Shown here piece after piece: positions 8,250 to 17,214 of a stretch of 64,000 nt of DNA (positions within the stretch are counted from its first letter, which is position 1; each line of letters begins with the position of its first letter). The notes beneath the pieces are model-generated. The model saw only the letters and a list, made by a program, of their open reading frames with translations. It had not been told where the DNA came from and made no database searches. The DNA is from Microbacterium murale (GTDB lineage Bacteria; Actinomycetota; Actinomycetes; Actinomycetales; Microbacteriaceae), in NCBI RefSeq assembly GCF_030815955.1, contig NZ_JAUSXK010000001.1, forward strand, positions 1,302,001 to 1,366,000, written 5' to 3'. The translations under genes were made by a program, and so were the position numbers.

Positions 8250-9274
8250 GCGAGCAGCGACGTCAGCCGGTGGTTCGCCCGACCATCAGAGAGGTCGCCT
8301 CCGCGGCCGGCGTCTCGCGGTCCACCGCATCACGTGCACTCTCCGGCAACGGCTACGCGGCGCCTGAGGTGCGCGAGCGCGTGCAAGCCGTCGCGAAGGA
8401 GATCGGCTACGTCGTCGATGTGACCGCGCGCAGCCTCAAACAGCGCACCAGCCGCTCGGTCGGCCTGCTCGTCTCGGACCTGCGCAACGTCTTCTACGCG
8501 GAGCTCGCCTCGGGCATCGGTGAAGAGGCACGGGCGCACGGGCGCACCGTGGTGCTCGTCGATCTCCGGGGAGACGAGAAGGATGAACTCGCCGCCGCCG
8601 AGACGCTCGTCGGCTCGCGGGTCTCCGGTGTCATCGCCACTCCCGTCACCGCTCAGCTCAGTGAGTACCTCGGCAGGATCGGCGTGCCGCTGATCGAGGT
8701 CGACCGGCGCTTCGACGCCGAGGCGACCGACGCGGTCGTCGTCGACAACCGCGCCGCGGCGCGCGACACGACCACGAGGCTGCTCAAGGCGGGCCACCAG
8801 CGCATCGCGCTGCTTATCGACGAGACCGAGTGGACGACCGGTGAAGAGCGCCAGCGCGGCTACATCGACGCCTTCGAGGCGCGGAAGGTGCGCCTCGACG
8901 AGTCGCTCATCGTGCAGGCAGGATGGGATGCCGACGAGGCGAAGGACGCCGCACTGCGGATCCTCTCCCGACCCGACCGGCCCACGGCGGTCTTCGCCGC
9001 GAACAACGTGCTCGCCGAGGGATCCTGGCGCGCGGCATCCGAACTCGGACTCCGCATCCCCGAGGACGTGAGTATCGCCGGCTTCGACGAGGCCCCGTGG
9101 ATGAGCATGGTGCATCCCGGCGTCTCCACCAGGGTGCAGGATCCCGGCGCGCTCGGCGCCGCCGCGCTTCGTGCACTGCTCGAGCGCATCGAGTCGCCGG
9201 ACGCCCCGGTGCGAACGATCGTGATGCCCACCGTGTTCGTCGATCGCGGTTCGATCGCGGCGCCTCCGGGATAG
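8246..9274 (+). CDS. LacI-family transcriptional regulator of the glycan locus
   Basis: The 342-aa protein has an N-terminal LacI helix-turn-helix (TIREVASAAGVSRSTASRAL, about residues 12-31), a hinge region around residues 55-65 and a periplasmic-binding-protein-like effector domain (VGLLVSDLRN... to the C-terminus). It most likely represses the surrounding glycosidase and kinase genes and releases DNA when a breakdown sugar binds. The start overlaps the stop of the MBL gene (ATGA). Two matching sites, at 4595-4611 and 9324-9340, flank the operon and are the obvious binding sites. The effector cannot be predicted. Confidence 0.9.
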   Translation: MSEQRRQPVVRPTIREVASAAGVSRSTASRALSGNGYAAPEVRERVQAVAKEIGYVVDVTARSLKQRTSRSVGLLVSDLRNVFYAELASGIGEEARAHGRTVVLVDLRGDEKDELAAAETLVGSRVSGVIATPVTAQLSEYLGRIGVPLIEVDRRFDAEATDAVVVDNRAAARDTTTRLLKAGHQRIALLIDETEWTTGEERQRGYIDAFEARKVRLDESLIVQAGWDADEAKDAALRILSRPDRPTAVFAANNVLAEGSWRAASELGLRIPEDVSIAGFDEAPWMSMVHPGVSTRVQDPGALGAAALRALLERIESPDAPVRTIVMPTVFVDRGSIAAPPG

Positions 9275-9294
9275 GGCGAAACACCTGATCGCTG

Positions 9295-9322
9295 TTGCGG
9301 CGATTGATCGCATTGCTATGAT
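9295..9322 (+). promoter_or_regulatory. Promoter for the ROK-SIS-GH38 transcription unit
   Basis: TTGCGG (9295-9300), a 16-bp spacer and TATGAT (9317-9322) form a good sigma70-like promoter in the 102-bp gap between the LacI gene and the ROK gene. The operator at 9324-9340 lies immediately downstream, over the expected transcription start. Confidence 0.55.
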
Positions 9323-9323
9323 G

Positions 9324-9340
9324 TGGGAACGATGTCACAT
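9324..9340. promoter_or_regulatory. LacI-type operator upstream of the ROK kinase gene
   Basis: TGGGAACGATGTCACAT matches the operator at 4595-4611 at 15 of 17 positions. It sits directly after the -10 box at 9317-9322, a classic repressor position. Confidence 0.65.
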
Positions 9341-9376
9341 TGTGCGCAGAACATGTCGCACAGGCCGGAGGAATGA

Positions 9377-10339
9377 ATGGCAACGCAACGGGGCGTGCTC
9401 GCGCTCGATATCGGCGGGACCAAGATCGCCGTGGCGATGGTGACTCCCGACGGTCGCACCCACGCCTTCCTTTCAGAGCCGACCGAGAAGCACCGAGGAC
9501 CGGATGCTGTCATCGCGCACCTGTTCGACATGGGAAGGCGCAGCATCGCGGACGCCGGCCTCGGACAGCCGCTCGCCGTCGGCATCAGCTGCGGCGGTCC
9601 GCTCGATGCGGCCGCCGGCGTGCTCACCCACCCGCTGCATCTGCCCGGCTGGATCGACATCCCGATCGTCTCGATGGCTCAGCACGAGTTCGGAGTGCCG
9701 GCCGTGGTGGAGAACGACGCGACGGCCGCTGTGCTCGGCGAACACCGCTTCGGCGCGGCGCAAGGCACCGACATCGCCCTGTACCTCACGCTCTCGACCG
9801 GCGTCGGAGGCGGATCGATCATCGACGGCCGGTTGCATCGCGGCGCCGCAGGCAACGGCGGCGAGTTCGGCCACATCACCGTACGGCCCGGCGGTCGCGA
9901 CTGCTTGTGCGGCCGCCGCGGCTGTCTCGAGGCCTACGCCTCCGGCAGCTCCATCGCTGCACGCGCCGCTGACCTGCTCGCGGCATCCGATCGCGACTCA
10001 TCGCTGCGCGAGCTGCCGGTGGTGCGCGCCGAGCATGTCTCCGCCGCGGCCGCGGCCGGCGATCCGCTCGCCGGTGAACTGTGGAGCGAGACCACCGACC
10101 TGCTCGGGCAGGCGGTCACCGACCTCGTGAACCTCTTCGAACCGCACGTCGTCGTCCTCGGCGGCGGCGTGACCCGCTCCGGCGCGCAGCTGCTGGATCC
10201 TGTGCGCCACATCGTGCGCACGACCGCCATGGCGCCGGCAGCACGCGCGACAGTGACCCTCGCCGCCCTCGGCGACGAGGTCTGTGTCGTCGGCGCCGGA
10301 GTCCTCGCCCTCGACCTCATGGAGACCACCCGTGTCTGA
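9377..10339 (+). CDS. ROK-family sugar kinase
   Basis: The 320-aa protein is an ATP-dependent kinase for a hexose or N-acetylhexosamine. It shows the phosphate loop LDIGGTK (about 10-16), the catalytic Asp in VVENDATAA and the ROK zinc motif GRDCLCGRRGCLE. There is no N-terminal DNA-binding domain, so it is an enzyme rather than a NagC-type regulator. GGAGG at 9367-9371 is spaced for ATG 9377 and not for the out-of-frame ATG at 9373. With GH84 and GH38 in the locus, GlcNAc or mannose is the most plausible substrate (inference). The stop overlaps the GTG start of the next gene by eight bases. Confidence 0.88.
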   Translation: MATQRGVLALDIGGTKIAVAMVTPDGRTHAFLSEPTEKHRGPDAVIAHLFDMGRRSIADAGLGQPLAVGISCGGPLDAAAGVLTHPLHLPGWIDIPIVSMAQHEFGVPAVVENDATAAVLGEHRFGAAQGTDIALYLTLSTGVGGGSIIDGRLHRGAAGNGGEFGHITVRPGGRDCLCGRRGCLEAYASGSSIAARAADLLAASDRDSSLRELPVVRAEHVSAAAAAGDPLAGELWSETTDLLGQAVTDLVNLFEPHVVVLGGGVTRSGAQLLDPVRHIVRTTAMAPAARATVTLAALGDEVCVVGAGVLALDLMETTRV

Positions 10340-10910
10340 TTGGCTCGACAACCAGCTCACCGCACACATCCGCACCGCCGAAGGCGCAGAAGCACTGCTC
10401 CCGAGAGTTCGCGAGGTGGGCGACATGCTCATCGACGCGTTCGAGCGCGGCGGCACCCTCTACACGTTCGGCAACGGCGGCAGCGCCGCCGACGCTCAGC
10501 ATTTCACGGGCGAGGTCATCGGGCACTACCGGCGAGACCGGCGGCCGCTGCCCGCCGTGACACTGACGACGGATGCCACGGTGTCGACCTGCATCGCCAA
10601 CGACTACGCCTTCGAGGAGATCTTCTCGCGTCAAGTGGAGGCTCTCGCTCATCCGGCCGACGTGGTCGCCGCCTTCACCACATCGGGGCGTTCGGAGAAC
10701 ATCGTTCGCGGACTCACCGCCGCCCGGGCCAACGGCGCCACCACGCTGCTCTTCGCCGGCGGCGACGGCGGTCCGTCGCTGGGCCTGGCAGATTATGCGC
10801 TCCTCGCGCCCTCCGATGAGACCCCGCGGATCCAGGAGCTGCACACCTTCCTTCTGCACGCGCTTTCCGAGATCCTGGATGCCTGGGCAGCCGGAGAGGA
10901 CCTTTCGTGA
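10332..10910 (+). CDS. SIS-domain sugar-phosphate isomerase (GmhA/phosphoheptose-isomerase-like)
   Basis: The 192-aa single SIS-domain protein resembles the GmhA group: GNGGSAADAQHFTGE (phosphate-binding loop), ANDYAFEEIFSRQVEAL and TTSGRSENI. Such proteins isomerise or bind phosphorylated sugars. A cytoplasmic isomerase right after a ROK kinase would act on the kinase product. GTG 10332 is chosen because it begins the compact SIS N-terminus inside the kinase 3' end; an upstream start at 10284 would add unrelated residues. Heptose synthesis is unlikely, since the neighbours are glycosidases. Confidence 0.8.
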   Translation: MSDWLDNQLTAHIRTAEGAEALLPRVREVGDMLIDAFERGGTLYTFGNGGSAADAQHFTGEVIGHYRRDRRPLPAVTLTTDATVSTCIANDYAFEEIFSRQVEALAHPADVVAAFTTSGRSENIVRGLTAARANGATTLLFAGGDGGPSLGLADYALLAPSDETPRIQELHTFLLHALSEILDAWAAGEDLS

Positions 10911-13516
10911 GCACGCCAGCCGAACGCGCGCCGATCGAACGCGCACCGATCGCGAACGCCCCCTCCGGCGAGCAGCCCGGCGACCTCACCCCGGCGGCTC
11001 GCCCTGTCGCGACGCCGGATCGCACGCTGCACATGATCGGCAACGCGCACCTCGACCCGGTATGGCTGTGGCCGTGGCAGGAGGGCTACCAGGAGGCGCG
11101 CGCCACCTTCGCGAGCGCACTCGACCGGATGGACGAGTACCCCGACTTCATCTTCACGTGCGATCAGATCGTGCTGCTGTCATGGGTCGAAGAGCAGGAT
11201 CCGCAGATGTTCGCACGCATCGCCCTGCGCGTCGCCGAGGGGCGCTGGGTCAACGTCGGCGGCTGGTGGGTCGAACCGGACTGCAACATGCCCATGGGCG
11301 AGTCGTTCGCGCGCCAGGGCCTCTACGGTCAGCGCTATCTGCAGTCCCGGTTCGGGAAGATCTCGACGGTCGGCATGAACGTCGACCCGTTCGGGCACAG
11401 CGCGAGCCTGCCGCAGATCCTGCAGGGCCACCGGATCGACTCGTACTGCTTCATGCGCCCCGGCCCGCACGAAGGCGACCTCGAGGAGACCCTCTTCCAC
11501 TGGGAGTCCGCCGACGGCTCCCGGGTGCTCGCCTACCGCATCCCCTTCGAGTACTGCAGCCCGCCCGGAGACGTCTCCGGTCAGACCGAAAAGGCTCTCG
11601 GCCAGCTGGACCGCACTCTCGGAGAAATGATGGTCTTCTACGGTGTCGGCAATCACGGCGGCGGGCCGACGAAGGCCAACATCGACTCGATCCACCGTTA
11701 TGACCGGATGGGAACCTTCGGGAGGATGGCGATGTCGTCACCGCGCGTGTACTTCGACGAGATGCTCAGCCGAGGCGAGGGCTTCCTCGACAACCTGGTC
11801 GTCCGCCGCGACGACCTGCAGCACCACGCGCCAGGCTGCTACTCGGCGCACTCGGGCATCAAGGCGTGGCAGCGCAGGGCGCAGCACGCTGTGCTCTCCG
11901 CCGAGCGCTGGGCCGCGGTCGATGTGGTCCTCGGCGCCGAGGACTACCCGCGCGAGGACCTCGAGCGCGCGTGGAAGCAGATCCTCTTCAACCAGTTCCA
12001 CGACATCCTTCCTGGGTCGGCGATCGAGCCCTCGTACGATGATGCCCGCGATCAGCTCGGCGAAGCCGTCGCCATCGCAAAACGCATCATCACCCGCGCG
12101 CACAACCGGATCGCGCGCCGGATCGACATCCCGATGGATGCCGCGACGCAGCCGATCGTCGTGTTCAACCCGCATCCGTGGCCAGTCTCCACCGACGTCG
12201 ATTTCCAGTTCGGCGTGCAGCCGCACGGCGTCAGAGTGGTGGATCATGGCGGTGTCGAGGTGTTCTCGCAGGCGACGCAGTCGTCCGCGACCACCGGCGA
12301 CCGCGGTCGCGGCGCTGTCACGTTCCGCGCCGACGTGCCGGCGTTCGGGTATGCGGTGTACCGGCTGCTCCCCGGGCCCGCGATCCCGCAGACCTCTTCG
12401 CTGTCCGTCTCAGCTGACGGCACCGTCATCGAGAACGCGCACCTCCGAGTCGAACTCGACCCCCGCACCGGCGATGTCATCGCGTTGCGCGACAAGGCGA
12501 CCGGACTCGACCCGCTGCACGGCACGAAGGGACAGCCGCGCACGGCAGTCTGCGACGACCCGACCGACACGTGGGGCCACCGCGTGATCTCGTACGCGTG
12601 GCCAGGTGCCGCGATGACGCTCGACCGCATCGTGGTGCGCGAGACCGGTCCGCTCCGTTCGCGCGTGCGCGTCGAGCGATCCTGGGGTGCGAGCACGCTC
12701 ATCGAGGAGTATCTCCTCGACCACGATGCGCGCGAAGTCAGAGTCGATGTCACGATCGACTGGCGGGAGAAGGCTCATCTGCTCAAGCTCCGCTTCCCGG
12801 TCGGGCTCGACGACCCGTCCGCCACCTACGAGATCCCCTACGGCACGATCGAGCGGCCGGTCGACGGCGCTGAGGAACCGGCCCAGTCGTGGGTCGACCT
12901 CACCGGAACCGTCGACGGCGCCCCCGCCGGTCTGACCGTCGTGGCCACCACCAAGCACGGCTGGGACGTCTCACCGGCCGGATCCGCCGGGCTCGAGACC
13001 TCGAGCATCGGCATCACCGCCGTGCGCAGCCCGGTGTACTCGTGGCACGATCCGCGCCTGCTCGACCCCGAGGGGATCTACTCCTTCCAGGACCAGGGCA
13101 TTCAGCGCTTCAGCCTTGAGCTCATCCCGCACGCGGGCGACTGGCGCACCTCGCAACCCACTCGACGCGCGGCGGTGCTCGGCGCACCGGTACGCGCGCA
13201 GCAGGAGTCGTTCCATTCCGGCGACCTTCCGGCGCGCAACAACTTCGCCGACGACGGATCGGATGCCGTGATGATCACGGCGATCAAGGGCAGTGAAGAC
13301 GTCCCGGATGCTGGCGCTGCCGACATCATCGTGCGTGCCGTCGAGACCACGGGGCGGGCCACGAGCGCCCGGCTGGAACTGCCGTTCGTCGATCGCGCGA
13401 TCGAGGGCGAGTTCCGGCCGCACCAGGTGCGCACATTCCGCGTTCCGCTCGATCCGGATGCCGACATCGTCGAGGTCGACCTGCTGGAATGGCCACTGGG
13501 AGAGCAGCCGGAGTGA
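10907..13516 (+). CDS. GH38-family alpha-mannosidase
   Basis: The 869-aa protein is a zinc-dependent retaining alpha-mannosidase. NAHLDPVW places the zinc ligands H48 and D50, GGWWVEPD (118-125) is the family tryptophan motif, GMNVDPFGHS carries the nucleophile D160, and FNQFHDILPGS is the late family motif with a further zinc-site His. The remainder is the C-terminal beta-sandwich typical of the family. The GTG start is coupled to the SIS gene (GTGA). The first 38 residues are an Ala/Pro/Arg-rich non-conserved extension, not a signal peptide. It would remove alpha-mannose from N-glycan-like oligosaccharides, complementing GH84 and GH36-like activities. Confidence 0.93.
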   Translation: MSTPAERAPIERAPIANAPSGEQPGDLTPAARPVATPDRTLHMIGNAHLDPVWLWPWQEGYQEARATFASALDRMDEYPDFIFTCDQIVLLSWVEEQDPQMFARIALRVAEGRWVNVGGWWVEPDCNMPMGESFARQGLYGQRYLQSRFGKISTVGMNVDPFGHSASLPQILQGHRIDSYCFMRPGPHEGDLEETLFHWESADGSRVLAYRIPFEYCSPPGDVSGQTEKALGQLDRTLGEMMVFYGVGNHGGGPTKANIDSIHRYDRMGTFGRMAMSSPRVYFDEMLSRGEGFLDNLVVRRDDLQHHAPGCYSAHSGIKAWQRRAQHAVLSAERWAAVDVVLGAEDYPREDLERAWKQILFNQFHDILPGSAIEPSYDDARDQLGEAVAIAKRIITRAHNRIARRIDIPMDAATQPIVVFNPHPWPVSTDVDFQFGVQPHGVRVVDHGGVEVFSQATQSSATTGDRGRGAVTFRADVPAFGYAVYRLLPGPAIPQTSSLSVSADGTVIENAHLRVELDPRTGDVIALRDKATGLDPLHGTKGQPRTAVCDDPTDTWGHRVISYAWPGAAMTLDRIVVRETGPLRSRVRVERSWGASTLIEEYLLDHDAREVRVDVTIDWREKAHLLKLRFPVGLDDPSATYEIPYGTIERPVDGAEEPAQSWVDLTGTVDGAPAGLTVVATTKHGWDVSPAGSAGLETSSIGITAVRSPVYSWHDPRLLDPEGIYSFQDQGIQRFSLELIPHAGDWRTSQPTRRAAVLGAPVRAQQESFHSGDLPARNNFADDGSDAVMITAIKGSEDVPDAGAADIIVRAVETTGRATSARLELPFVDRAIEGEFRPHQVRTFRVPLDPDADIVEVDLLEWPLGEQPE

Positions 13517-15378
13517 GCGCTCCCGATCCGGGTCGCCCGCTGACCGCCCGAATCCTCGAGGCCGAGGTCCTGGACGCCGATCCGGCGCTGTTCCGGATCG
13601 ACGTGCACACCGACGGCGAGATCCGTCGCGTCCGCGTCCGATACCTGGGCACGAGCCCCATGGCGGCGGCAGTGCGCCTGTCGGTCAGGATCGCGGATGC
13701 TGTGGAGCCGTGGTGGCTGATCCCCGGACTGTTCTACGGCGACAACCGGCCAGCGGGGAATGACCGGCCGTATCCTCGGTTCGAAGCACACCCCGCCGCC
13801 GATGCCGATCCGTTCGTCAGCGACGAGTGGCACTTCCGCTCCGACCGTGCGGCGACCCCTGCCGTGTTCGTCTGGCCGGATCGTGCACGCCACGGCGTCG
13901 CGCTGTCGGCTGCGCCCGTGACCGCTCTCGGTCTCACCGGTCTCGGCTTCGCCCTGCACGGCGGCGACGCCGTTCTCAGCGTGACCTTCCCGGCCCGCGA
14001 GTTCCCCGTCACGTACTACGGCGATGCGGCGCCGCGCGAGCCCGAGGTGCTGCATCACGTCTTCGAGGCCGGCGCGACCGTCGAGATCGTCGTGCGCGTG
14101 CATGAACTCTCGGATGATCGTCACGACTACGCGCGCGTCCTGCGCGAGCTGCATGCGGCATCCGCGCCATCCGCTCCACTTCGCCCATGGGTGGACGTTC
14201 CGAGCGCCGCCGCACTGAGCGCGGAGGGTCTGCACCGATGGCACTACGACCCCGATCCCGGAGTGCTGCTGGAGACGGTGGGCTTCGACCGTGAGGTGTC
14301 AGGCCGCGACGGAAAGTCCGTCGACCGGCATGCGATGCATGTCGGGTGGGTCTCCGGCATCCCCTGGGCCTATGCGATGCTGCGACATGCGGCCCGCGCC
14401 GATGATTCCGCTCTGCGACAGGCTGCGGAGAGCGTGATCGACTTCTGCACAGCAGAGCTGTCGCCGAGCGGCACGTTCTGGGGCGTCTGGTACCGCGGGA
14501 GCGGCTGGACGCAGAGCTGGACCTCGCACCGCCAGGGCCTGCACGGCCGCACGCTCGGCGAGGCGACGCAGTTCCTCGTGCGTGCGGTGTCGCTGACCGA
14601 ACGCGACGATTGGCGGCGCGCCGCGGCATCCAACCTCGACGCCGTCGTGACGCGTCAGCGCGCAGACGGCAATCTCGGCAGCATCCACCATGCGGAGACC
14701 GGCGAGGTCCTGGTGTGGGACGGATCGGCTGGACTCGCGTGGGTCGGCGCGCTGGCCGAGGCCGCAGAGTGGGACGAGAGGTATCTTCCCGCGGCCGTGC
14801 GCGCAGGCGACTGGTACGCGCGGCTGGTGCTCGACGAGGATCTGCACGGTGCGCCGGAGGACGTCGATCTCGCCGGCACCAGCGAAGACGGCTACGTCGC
14901 CGTGATGGCGTATGTGGCGCTGTACGACGCGACCGGCGAATCCCGCTGGCTCGATCTCGCTCGACGCGCGGCCGACTTCGCGCTGTCGTTCCGCTACACG
15001 TACGACGTCGACTTTCCTGCGACGTCGATGCTCGGGATCTTCGACTTCGGCACTCGAGGTTCCGACCAGGCGTCGCCGTCCAACCAGCACCTGCATGCCT
15101 ACGGGCTCGTGATGACGCGCGAGATGCTGCGGCTGGCAGAGGTGACGGGCGACGCGCACTTTCGCGAGCGCGCGCTGGAGTCCCTCGCATGCTTCCGGCA
15201 GTTCGTCGCACGCTTCGACGGCGACTTCAACGCGTACCGCGGCATGGTCACCGAGCGCTACTACCAGACCGAGTGCTTCCAGCCGAAGGGCATGCTGCTC
15301 ACCCTGTCGCACGCCTGGAGCGCCGGCGTACTGCTGCTCGGCTGCGAGGACGCGATCGCGGCCGGCGAAGCGGACTGA
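13513..15378 (+). CDS. Putative two-domain glycosidase with six-hairpin (alpha/alpha-barrel) domain
   Basis: The 621-aa protein has an N-terminal beta-rich domain (about 1-215) and a C-terminal helical region (about 230-610) with the repeated hairpins of an (alpha/alpha)6 toroid as in GH88/GH105-like enzymes. Visible conserved-looking stretches are RHAMHVGWVSGIPWAY, TFWGVWYRGSGWTQSW, SNQHLHAYGL and TERYYQTECFQPKG. It has no signal peptide. The GTG start (13513) overlaps the GH38 stop. No known glycoside hydrolase family could be assigned confidently; a hydrolase or lyase acting on uronic-acid-containing or N-glycan fragments is possible. It closes the LacI-controlled operon. Confidence 0.6.
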   Translation: MSAPDPGRPLTARILEAEVLDADPALFRIDVHTDGEIRRVRVRYLGTSPMAAAVRLSVRIADAVEPWWLIPGLFYGDNRPAGNDRPYPRFEAHPAADADPFVSDEWHFRSDRAATPAVFVWPDRARHGVALSAAPVTALGLTGLGFALHGGDAVLSVTFPAREFPVTYYGDAAPREPEVLHHVFEAGATVEIVVRVHELSDDRHDYARVLRELHAASAPSAPLRPWVDVPSAAALSAEGLHRWHYDPDPGVLLETVGFDREVSGRDGKSVDRHAMHVGWVSGIPWAYAMLRHAARADDSALRQAAESVIDFCTAELSPSGTFWGVWYRGSGWTQSWTSHRQGLHGRTLGEATQFLVRAVSLTERDDWRRAAASNLDAVVTRQRADGNLGSIHHAETGEVLVWDGSAGLAWVGALAEAAEWDERYLPAAVRAGDWYARLVLDEDLHGAPEDVDLAGTSEDGYVAVMAYVALYDATGESRWLDLARRAADFALSFRYTYDVDFPATSMLGIFDFGTRGSDQASPSNQHLHAYGLVMTREMLRLAEVTGDAHFRERALESLACFRQFVARFDGDFNAYRGMVTERYYQTECFQPKGMLLTLSHAWSAGVLLLGCEDAIAAGEAD

Positions 15379-15457
15379 CGGGAACGCTTCGCTGTCAAGC
15401 CCCTCGGCGCGCCTTCTTCTCCTGTGCAGGATGATGATCGACCCCGAAGGAGGCGTG

Positions 15458-16153
15458 ATGGACGTCATTCTGGTGCCTGGTTTGTGGCTCGACAGCTCGT
15501 CGTGGCAGGAGGTGTCCGACCGACTCAGAGAAGCGGGTCATGTGCCCCACCCTCTGACGCTGCGCGGCCTGACCTCTCGCACCGCCGACCGCTCCGGCGT
15601 GATGCTCGCCGACCACGTCGCGCTCATCGTGAACACGATCGACCAGATGGGCGGCCCCGTGGCGCTGGTCGGCCACGCCGAGGCGTGCGGTCTGGTGCAT
15701 GCTGCCGCCAACCGCCGCCCCGATCGGGTCGCGCGTACGTTCCACGTCGGTGGCCTGCCCAGCGCCGACGGCACCTACGTCCTCACCGGCTTCGCCGCCG
15801 ACTCCCACCACGACACGGCCGACATTGCTCGGCGTTGCGCGGTCGACGACGCCCTCGCGGCGCTGCGCGAGCGCCAGCGCACGGGCGACGGACAGGGCAT
15901 CGACACCTCGCAGCGGCTGACCGATGATCGGCGCTACGACGTACCGGCGACGGTGATCGCCTCGGAATACACCTCTGAGGATGTGCGTCGGTGGATGACG
16001 GAACCCGCCGATCCGGCCACTGAGCTGGCGCGCATCCGCGATGTCACCCTGGTCGATCTGCCGGCTGGCCATTGGCCGCAGTTCGAACGCAGCGCGGATC
16101 TCACCCGCATCATCGTCGACGCCCTCGCGGATGATGCGCGCTCGGCCGCCTGA
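15458..16153 (+). CDS. Alpha/beta-hydrolase-fold protein lacking the nucleophilic serine
   Basis: The 231-aa protein has the alpha/beta-hydrolase layout: an opening VILVPGLWLDSSSW (oxyanion region), a nucleophile elbow position and a C-terminal catalytic-His-like LPAGHWPQFE. The elbow reads GHAEACG where GxSxG is expected, so the Ser is Ala; Cys two residues on is not a standard substitute. It may be a binding protein or have lost activity. ATG 15458 is preferred because AAGGAGG lies at 15447-15453, four bases upstream; upstream ATGs at 15431 and 15434 lack such a site. It is probably a separate unit between the glycan operon and the convergent oxidoreductases. Confidence 0.7.
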   Translation: MDVILVPGLWLDSSSWQEVSDRLREAGHVPHPLTLRGLTSRTADRSGVMLADHVALIVNTIDQMGGPVALVGHAEACGLVHAAANRRPDRVARTFHVGGLPSADGTYVLTGFAADSHHDTADIARRCAVDDALAALRERQRTGDGQGIDTSQRLTDDRRYDVPATVIASEYTSEDVRRWMTEPADPATELARIRDVTLVDLPAGHWPQFERSADLTRIIVDALADDARSAA

Positions 16154-16179
16154 GCGGCGCGGCGCCGACACGCGAGGCT

Positions 16180-17214
16180 TCAGGCGGTGCGCACGCGTGC
16201 CGCGTTGTGCACCGCGGTGATCGACCTGCTCCCGGCCGACTCGTAGGCGGCGAGGATGACGCCGAGCACATCGATTCCCTCGACGTGCGTCTGGATCGGA
16301 CGGCGTGCCTCGCGCAGGCATTCGGCGAAATGCGCCACCTCGGCGGCGAGCTCGTGCACCAGCTCGAAGGCCACGGTCACCGGCTCCTCACCACGCACTC
16401 GGGATACGAGCGTCGTGCCGTCAGAGCTCAGCGACCCCTTCTCGCCGACCAGCGAGAACTTCTCAGTGCCGACAGCCGGCTGGTAGGCCCAGCTCGTGGT
16501 CACATGGCCGACCACGCCGTTGTCGTAGCGCACGAGCACCTGAGCCGAATCCTCACCCTCCATGAAGTCCAAGCGATGACGCGAGAGCATCGCACCGACT
16601 TCGACGGGGGTGCCGCCCGCGAGGTGCTGCAGCAGGTAGAGCGGGTGATAGCCGGTGTCGATGAGCTCACCGCCGCCCGCCGTTGCGGCATGCGCACGCC
16701 AGCCCATGCTCTCGATCGTGAAGTCGTTGTAGAAGCTGTCGGTCGTGCGCACCTCGTACACGCGGCCGAGTGCCCCGCTGTCCACGAGCTTCTTCGCCGC
16801 GGCGACCGCCGGCAGGAACAACTGGTTGTGCGCGCACATGACAGTCACCCCGTTGCGCTCGACCGCCTCTGTGATGGCTGCTGCTTCGTCGAGCGTCAGG
16901 CACAGCGGCTTCTCGCAGAGCACATGCAGCCCGGCATCCGCCGCCGCGATCACGGCCTCGGCATGCAGGTGATGCGGAAGGCAGATGTCGACGGCATCCA
17001 GCCCGCCGGCCGCGATCATGTCGCGATAGTCCGCGTACACGCGCACATCCGAGTCGTCGCCTCGGCGCTTCTCGGCGTTCTCGGGCACGGGGTCGGCGAC
17101 CGCTGCGAACACGACGGTCTCGGGGTTGAGCCGGTACCCGGCGACGTGCGCGCCGGCTATGCCTCCGGCCCCGATGAGCCCGATCCGGATTCTGTCTTCA
17201 GCGGGTTTCGTCAT
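16180..17214 (-). CDS. Gfo/Idh/MocA-family oxidoreductase
   Basis: The 344-aa NAD(P)-dependent sugar dehydrogenase-like protein has an N-terminal Rossmann fold (IRIGLIGAGGIAGAH, about 8-22), the family segment VLCEKPLCLT with the conserved EKP lysine, and the C-terminal alpha/beta substrate domain (GGGELIDTGYHPLYLL). Relatives oxidise inositol, glucose, galactose or other sugars at cytoplasmic NAD(H). It overlaps the upstream paralogue by ATGA, so both are made from one message. The pair is convergent with the hydrolase gene upstream in the window. Substrate unknown. Confidence 0.9.
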   Translation of the reverse strand: MTKPAEDRIRIGLIGAGGIAGAHVAGYRLNPETVVFAAVADPVPENAEKRRGDDSDVRVYADYRDMIAAGGLDAVDICLPHHLHAEAVIAAADAGLHVLCEKPLCLTLDEAAAITEAVERNGVTVMCAHNQLFLPAVAAAKKLVDSGALGRVYEVRTTDSFYNDFTIESMGWRAHAATAGGGELIDTGYHPLYLLQHLAGGTPVEVGAMLSRHRLDFMEGEDSAQVLVRYDNGVVGHVTTSWAYQPAVGTEKFSLVGEKGSLSSDGTTLVSRVRGEEPVTVAFELVHELAAEVAHFAECLREARRPIQTHVEGIDVLGVILAAYESAGSRSITAVHNAARVRTA

